This document shows positions 11,507-15,407 of a DNA stretch of 15,407 bases, piece after piece. How positions within the stretch are numbered: position 1 is the stretch's first letter; the number at the start of each line of letters is the position of its first letter. Source of the DNA: UBA1046 sp050945515. GTDB taxonomy: Bacteria > Bacillota > Clostridia > Saccharofermentanales > DTU023. The notes under the pieces were generated by a model. That model did no database searches. It saw only the letters and a program-made list of their open reading frames with translations, and was not told the DNA's origin. The stretch lies in assembly GCA_050945515.1 (NCBI GenBank), contig JBMNTB010000035.1:1-15407 (forward strand), written 5' to 3'. Made by a program: the position numbers and the translations under genes.

Positions 11507-13651
11507 ATGAAAAAGGTTGTTGCATTAGCTGGTAATCCCAACAGTGGCAAGACCACGCTATTTAATCATCTGACCGGCGGCAATCAGAGGGTCGGCAATT
11601 GGCCCGGTGTCACGGTCGATAAAAAAGAGGGGACATTGAGGAGAAATCCCGAGATCAAAATTCAGGATCTGCCGGGGATCTATTCACTGTCTCCTTATAG
11701 CCCCGAAGAAGTCGTCAGCCGCAATTATCTGATTGAGGAACGCCCCGATCTGATCGTTGATGTGGTTGACGGATCTAATCTTGTGCGCAATCTCTATCTG
11801 GCAACACAGTTGGCCGAATTGCGGGTGCCGCTGGTGATCGCGCTTAATATGATGGACGTAGTAGAAAAAACCGGTGCCAAAATTGATGTCCGCGAGCTGT
11901 CCGAACGCCTGGGCTGTGCTGTAGTACCTATCTCGGCTGCCCGAGGAGCCGGCATTGACGAGCTGATCGCTGTGATTCAGTCTACGCTTGAAGCGGCACC
12001 TGCCGCACCGGGTGTCCTAACTTTCTCACCCCGGACTGAGGCCGCTTTGGCACAGGTGATGAGTATTCTGGCTACACATACTGCCGCTGATCTTCTGCGT
12101 TATTCTTCAATCCAGGCTCTACAGGCTGATGAGCTCACTCTGGCCCGTCTTCAGCTCAGTGCTAATGAGCTGGCAATGATCACAGGCATTCGTACTGAAC
12201 TGGAGCAGGACTTGGATGATGAGATCGACTCGATCATCACGCAGGAGCGCTATGAAGCTCTCGGCAGGCTAGCCGACACTGTCCAAACCACCGGTCCGGC
12301 CAAGCTGAGTCCGACTGACCGCATCGATCGCATAGTAACCAGCCGACTCCTGGGACTTCCTATCTTCATTCTGGTAATGTTTCTGGTCTATTTCGTCTCG
12401 ATTCAAACCATTGGGACTATGGCTACCGACTGGGTCAATGAGGTGGTCTTTGGCGATGTGGTACCCGGTGCTGTTGAATCCTTTATGACGGCCAGAGATG
12501 TCGCACCCTGGTTGCTGGGACTGGTCAACGACGGCATTGTCGCCGGCGTCGGAGCTGTTCTGGGCTTCCTGCCGCAGATGTTCGTCCTCTTCCTCTGTCT
12601 GGCCATCTTGGAGGACAGTGGCTATATGGCCCGTGTGGCCTTCGTTATGGACCGGATTTTCCGCCGTTTCGGCCTGTCCGGCAAAAGCTTCATCCCCCTG
12701 ATGATCTCAACCGGCTGCAGTGTGCCCGGCATCCAAGCCTCGCGCACCATGGAAAACGAGCGTGATCGCCGTCTGACGATTATGACCGCTTCCTTCATGC
12801 CTTGCAGCGCTAAATTGCCTGTTATTGCTCTGATTGCCGGCGCGTTTTTTGGTGGCTCAGCATGGGTAACAACCTCCTTCTATTTTATTGGCATCGCGGC
12901 AGTTATTGTGTCCGGAGTCATTCTCAAGAAGTTCAAGCGTTTGGCCGCGGAACCTGCGCCATTCGTGATGGAAATGCCCAGCTATCATGCTCCACGTGCG
13001 CTAACGACACTGAAATATGCTCTATCGAAATCCTGGGCTTTCATCAAACGCGCCGGCACAGTAATCTTGCTCTCGGCCATCATCATCTGGTTCCTCTCCA
13101 ACTTCGACTGGAGTTTGCAGATGGTGGAAGAAAGCGGTGCGGACAGCATTTTGGCCAGTCTCGGCAATGCCTTGGCCTGGTTGTTCTACCCTCTTGGCTT
13201 CAACAACTGGCAATCTATCGTTGCCACCATCACCGGCTTTATCGCTAAAGAGAATGTCGTTAATACTCTGGGTATTGTGATGAATCTGGGCAGTGGCCTA
13301 ACTGAGGAGTCGCCTGAGCTGCTGCAAGCTTTCGGAGCTCTGCTCAACAGCCACGGTGCCTACAGCTTCCTGCTCTTTAATATGCTGTGTATGCCTTGCT
13401 TCGCTGCCGTGGGTGCAATCAAAACCGAAATGGCGAGCACGAAGTGGACTTTGGCTGCAGTGGCCTGGCAGATGGGCCTGGCCTATGCCGTCAGCCTGAT
13501 CTATTACAATCTGGCCCAGTGGTTCGTAAGCGGTATTTTCGGTCTCTGGACCGTGGCCGCAATCGCCGTGCTCATCTTGCTCGTAGCACTGCTCTTGCGG
13601 CCCAACAGATATCTGACACTCGGTCAGAAGAAAGGACTGGTATCGGCCTGA
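11507..13651 (+). CDS. feoB: Ferrous iron transporter FeoB
   Basis: A 714-residue Fe2+ transporter of the inner membrane with an N-terminal G-protein domain. G motifs: GNPNSGKT (9-16), T36 in the GVTVDKKEG segment, DLPG (54-57), NMMD (114-117) and SAARG (143-147). A helical spacer domain follows (to about 275), then the membrane part from about 283 with the conserved LEDSGYMARVAFVMD, GLSGKSFIPLMISTGCSVPG (near 388-407) and FMPCSAKLPV (near 428-438) gate segments. Length is normal and there is no break. GAGGA precedes the ATG. Its TGA overlaps the ATG of the next gene (TGATG), so the Cys-rich protein is translationally coupled. Probably repressed by iron through the dyads at the operon promoter. 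Confidence 0.97.
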   Translation: MKKVVALAGNPNSGKTTLFNHLTGGNQRVGNWPGVTVDKKEGTLRRNPEIKIQDLPGIYSLSPYSPEEVVSRNYLIEERPDLIVDVVDGSNLVRNLYLATQLAELRVPLVIALNMMDVVEKTGAKIDVRELSERLGCAVVPISAARGAGIDELIAVIQSTLEAAPAAPGVLTFSPRTEAALAQVMSILATHTAADLLRYSSIQALQADELTLARLQLSANELAMITGIRTELEQDLDDEIDSIITQERYEALGRLADTVQTTGPAKLSPTDRIDRIVTSRLLGLPIFILVMFLVYFVSIQTIGTMATDWVNEVVFGDVVPGAVESFMTARDVAPWLLGLVNDGIVAGVGAVLGFLPQMFVLFLCLAILEDSGYMARVAFVMDRIFRRFGLSGKSFIPLMISTGCSVPGIQASRTMENERDRRLTIMTASFMPCSAKLPVIALIAGAFFGGSAWVTTSFYFIGIAAVIVSGVILKKFKRLAAEPAPFVMEMPSYHAPRALTTLKYALSKSWAFIKRAGTVILLSAIIIWFLSNFDWSLQMVEESGADSILASLGNALAWLFYPLGFNNWQSIVATITGFIAKENVVNTLGIVMNLGSGLTEESPELLQAFGALLNSHGAYSFLLFNMLCMPCFAAVGAIKTEMASTKWTLAAVAWQMGLAYAVSLIYYNLAQWFVSGIFGLWTVAAIAVLILLVALLLRPNRYLTLGQKKGLVSA

Positions 13652-13866
13652 TGAACCTCACCTCCTGGATCATTCTAAGCATCATCGCAGTCGCTGTAGC
13701 CCTGATTATCTATTATCTCCGGGGCGTGAAATCACCCTCTTCCGGAGCCCCCGAAACTTCAGGAAACCCCGGAGGATCTCCCAGAGCTACCGGAGGAGCC
13801 CCCGGAGCTACCGGAACAACGGGCTGCAGCGGCTGCCCTTCCAGGCACCGCTGCCCCTACAACTGA
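13651..13866 (+). CDS. FeoB-associated Cys-rich membrane protein
   Basis: A 71-residue protein: short N-terminus, one membrane helix (about 5-22), a Gly/Pro/Ala/Thr-rich linker (about 28-57), and a C-terminal cysteine cluster with C59, C62 and C68 (CSGC then CP). This is the layout of the small FeoB-associated family found after feoB in Firmicutes; its role is not known, perhaps delivering or sensing iron at the FeoB mouth. The start overlaps the feoB stop (TGATG). The linker is unusually long and repetitive (GGAGCCCCCGGAGCTACC-type units). The DNA for the cysteine cluster is duplicated just downstream, outside the frame. Confidence 0.85.
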   Translation: MNLTSWIILSIIAVAVALIIYYLRGVKSPSSGAPETSGNPGGSPRATGGAPGATGTTGCSGCPSRHRCPYN

Positions 13867-13917
13867 TTATCCACTTATAAGCGGCTGCCCGTCCAGGCAC
13901 CGCTGCCCCCACAGCTG
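13828..13917 (+). repeat. 38-bp direct duplication with GC-rich hairpins
   Basis: Bases 13828-13865 recur at 13880-13917 with 35 of 38 matching, 52 bp apart. The first copy codes for the cysteine tail of the preceding gene; the second is outside it and in a different frame. Each copy can fold: AGCGG, a bulged C and TGCC pair with GGCA and CCGCT across a 6-nt loop. The second may act as the operon terminator, though the following T-rich stretch is weak. Confidence 0.75.
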
Positions 13918-13960
13918 GGTCTTTAATTGTCATCTACTTCCAAATCTTTTTTATTGAAGC

Positions 13961-14209
13961 TGAAGCAGAAAGAATAAATCGACAGTTTCTAGAGTGACTC
14001 TTTGAGGCGGTACTGCTGGGGGAGCCGTTCCTGTACCAAGGGCTGCCGGACGACCAGAGAGCGCCTTCGTTAAAAGACCTTCGTTAATAAAACCGGAAGG
14101 TGGCAAAAACGTAGCTATAGATGAGGAAACTGGTAAAGAAAAGATGCCGGAGGCAAAGGAGAAATGGGGCACCCAATACCCCCGGTTCCATGCAAAATTA
14201 CTGCCGTAA
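13961..14209 (+). pseudogene. Unidentified decayed gene fragment
   Basis: From 14006 to a TAA at 14207-14209 the plus strand has 67 open codons without a start, with a protein-like stretch PEGGKNVAIDEETGKEKMPE then AKEKWGTQYPRFHAKLLP. A single TGA (14003-14005) separates it from a further in-frame stretch SRKNKSTVSRVTL. It looks like the C-terminal remnant of a lost gene. The minus strand is also open from a GTG at 14172 to 13951 (73 codons, Pro/Ala/Thr-rich), which could be the true frame. No family is recognised on either strand. Confidence 0.25.
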
Positions 14210-14210
14210 A

Positions 14211-14488
14211 TTATTTAAAGAGTTCTGAATGCGATCCTAACCTGTAAAGCATGAGTACAAGCACGTCATTAATATGTTCATAGACCAAAAGCCAGTCAGG
14301 GTCTATGTGACATTCTTTTGCTTCCTTATAATTTCCAGTCAAAGCATGATCTCTGTACCTCGCTTCAAGGCACTCTCCTTTTGCCAGTAAATCTATGACG
14401 TCGTAGAGCTTGTTCAAGTCTTGCCTTGCTTTTTTGCCAGTTTAAGATCTTTCTTAAATTGATTGGTAAATTTTACTTCGTACTTCAT
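14211..14488 (-). pseudogene. YafQ-family toxin gene with one-base frameshift
   Basis: The ATG at 14486-14488 opens MKYEVKFTNQFKKDLKLAKK and then QGK, a typical YafQ start, but the frame stops after 24 codons. Restoring one base near 14420 (an AAGGACTTG reading in place of AAGACTTG) rejoins the rest: DLNKLYDVIDLLAKGE, then YRDHALTGNYKEAKECHIDP, DWLLVYEHINDVLVLMLYRL and GSHSELFK, giving 92 residues, the family length, with the catalytic-type histidines and the HSELF end intact. Intact members are ribosome-dependent mRNA endonucleases. The start overlaps the antitoxin stop by 4 bp (ATGA). Either the toxin is dead or a sequencing error removed one base. Confidence 0.85.
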
Positions 14489-14757
14489 TCTTCTAATGCT
14501 TTCCTTAAGTCCTCCTTGCTTGAATATCCCTTGATAGTATCGTCATGGGCAATTCTTCTACCTTCTTCGATAGCTGCTGCAGTAAGGCTATTGGGAGTAT
14601 CCAGCTTCAAATCAAAAGGAATGCCATTTTCTCTAATTGTCGTCCTTAAAAACATGTTGACAGCCGTCGTCATGTTAAGTCCCAACTCGGAAAAGATTGC
14701 CTCAGCTTGCTCCTTAACGTTCTTGTCAGTCCTGATATTTAAATTCGTTGTCGCCAT
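14485..14757 (-). CDS. Type II antitoxin, RelB/DinJ family
   Basis: The 90-residue product begins MATTNLNIRTDKNVKEQAEAIFSELGL-like, with the ribbon-helix-helix DNA-binding region (about residues 3-45, including the NMTTAVNMFLRTTI helix) and ENGIPFDL, hallmarks of RelB/DinJ antitoxins. The C-terminal half is the toxin-wrapping part. The ATG at 14755-14757 is used because AGGAGG precedes it by 9 nt; an in-frame upstream start would swallow that site. It is the first gene of a two-gene operon with the YafQ toxin and, by family knowledge, represses its own promoter. With the partner toxin frameshifted, it may now be a solitary antitoxin able to neutralise related toxins. Confidence 0.9.
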   Translation of the reverse strand: MATTNLNIRTDKNVKEQAEAIFSELGLNMTTAVNMFLRTTIRENGIPFDLKLDTPNSLTAAAIEEGRRIAHDDTIKGYSSKEDLRKALEE

Positions 14758-14781
14758 AATCTTAACCTCCTTTTTGAACAT

Positions 14782-14810
14782 ATTATACTCTTAAATTCGT
14801 CATATATCAA
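14782..14810 (-). promoter_or_regulatory. Predicted promoter of the RelB/DinJ-YafQ operon
   Basis: On the minus strand TTGATA (14805-14810) and a perfect TATAAT (14782-14787) are 17 bp apart, about 25 nt ahead of the antitoxin start codon. Confidence 0.65.
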
Positions 14811-15046
14811 CACGCTGTCATTATAATAGCTTAGTTTAGCACTAGCTACAAGGCAATAACTGCTCAGGAGTCATATCAAATCCAGTTCTTTTAAATAAAG
14901 GTATACTATTGGCAAACATATGCAAACTTAGCCTTTTGCAAAATGAGAGAATTTACAACTCATTGAGAGGGATCGGGAATATGGACGAAATAAAAATTTA
15001 CGACAGGTTAGAATAGAACAACAAATTTGAATTTGTGGAGGTAGCA
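14811..15046. other. Intergenic stretch before the VOC gene
   Basis: No full gene. An 11-codon frame MDEIKIYDRLE (14981-15016) with GAGAGGG upstream could be a leader peptide or the stump of a lost gene. An inverted repeat AATGAG-N12-CTCATT spans about 14942-14965, and a 16-bp palindrome ACAAATT-TG-AATTTGT (15021-15036) lies just before the ribosome binding site of the next gene and may be an operator. Confidence 0.35.
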
Positions 15047-15407
15047 ATGAATAAGATTACTTGTATCTGCTTAGGTGTTAGAGATATGGAAAGGTCAATA
15101 AAGTTTTACAGAGATGGTTTAGGATATAAGACTGATTGCAAAGAAAATAATCCGCCAGTATGTTTTTTCGATACTCCAGGAACAAAATTTGAACTATTTC
15201 CTTTGGAACAATTAGCAAAAGATATTGATGAAAACAACCCACCAAAGGGAAATGGGTTTTCCGGAATTACATTAGCGTACAATGTTGAACATAAAGAAGA
15301 TGTTGATAGTGTAATTGAATTAGTACGAAATGCTGGCGGAAGAATTGTAAAAGAACCACAAGACACCTTTTGGGGTGGATATCACGCATATTTTTCTGAT
15401 TTAGATG
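15047..15407 (+). CDS. VOC-superfamily (glyoxalase/bleomycin-resistance-like) protein, 3' end cut off
   Basis: The first 120 codons are present and open to the window edge. The start MNKITCICLGVRDMERSIKF followed by YRDGLGY is the standard VOC opening (beta strand, then a helix with D-x-x-x-S-x-x-F-Y). Then come FFDTPGTKFELFP, GFSGITLAYNV, a helix DVDSVIELVRNAGGRIVKEP, and WGGYHAYFSDLD, the usual second half of the fold that supplies metal ligands such as the His of GYHAYF and the Glu of KFELF. GGAGGT stands about 5 nt before the ATG. Substrate cannot be told: family members include glyoxalases, dioxygenases and drug-binding proteins. Confidence 0.85.
   Translation, partial: MNKITCICLGVRDMERSIKFYRDGLGYKTDCKENNPPVCFFDTPGTKFELFPLEQLAKDIDENNPPKGNGFSGITLAYNVEHKEDVDSVIELVRNAGGRIVKEPQDTFWGGYHAYFSDLD

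Noticed and set aside
12862..13248. Plus-strand frame inside feoB
   Set aside because: It overlaps the membrane domain of FeoB in another frame, with no binding site or recognisable domain.
13951..14172. Minus-strand gene of 73 codons starting with GTG
   Set aside because: Only a weak G-run stands upstream, composition is low in complexity, and the plus strand reads equally well; not strong enough to call as a gene.

Overview
The window looks like a chromosomal stretch of a low-to-mid GC Gram-positive anaerobe, probably a gut-type member of the Clostridia. Grounds: AGGAGG-type ribosome binding sites, a lipoprotein-anchored binding protein instead of a periplasmic one, a membrane-anchored peptidoglycan-deacetylase-like protein, a feoA-feoA-feoB-Cys-rich-protein iron operon, and several type II toxin-antitoxin (TA) loci. 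Species cannot be named from sequence alone. The feo block is visibly more GC-rich than its flanks.

Left part (1-4560) is an accessory region built from a repeated module. Two diverged AAA/DUF4143 ATPases (332-1621 minus, 2978-4231 plus) flank an intact Phd/ParE-type TA pair (2021-2594). A non-coding repeat occurs three times (about 72-261, 1622-1975, 4262-4446); the third copy runs into a truncated ParE-like remnant, so a second ATPase-TA module once stood there and decayed. Both ATPase promoters carry a GC-TTGCG/TGCG-type dyad just after the predicted transcription start.

Middle part (4546-10064, all minus strand): a secreted or membrane-anchored polysaccharide deacetylase with a Thr-Pro-Lys-Pro linker, whose last codons are read from the toxin remnant; then a cobalamin transport operon (btuF-btuC-btuD) plus a small CGGC-family Cys-rich protein. 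The operon is preceded by a good promoter, a cobalamin riboswitch and an intrinsic terminator, so it should be shut off when B12 is plentiful.

Right part: a divergent control region (10065-10810) with a perfect 24-bp palindrome, a decayed membrane-protein reading frame, a strong promoter carrying two TTAGC-N4-GCTAA dyads, and two further palindromes. It drives feoA1, feoA2, feoB and a FeoB-associated Cys-rich membrane protein (ferrous iron uptake). A degenerate tRNA-Arg(UCU)-like sequence lies between the two feoA genes. After the operon come an unexplained gene remnant, a RelB/DinJ-YafQ TA locus whose toxin has a one-base frameshift, and the 5' part of a VOC/glyoxalase-family gene cut by the window edge.

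Together the recognisable core is metal and cofactor acquisition (B12 and Fe2+), bracketed by decaying TA and ATPase modules.
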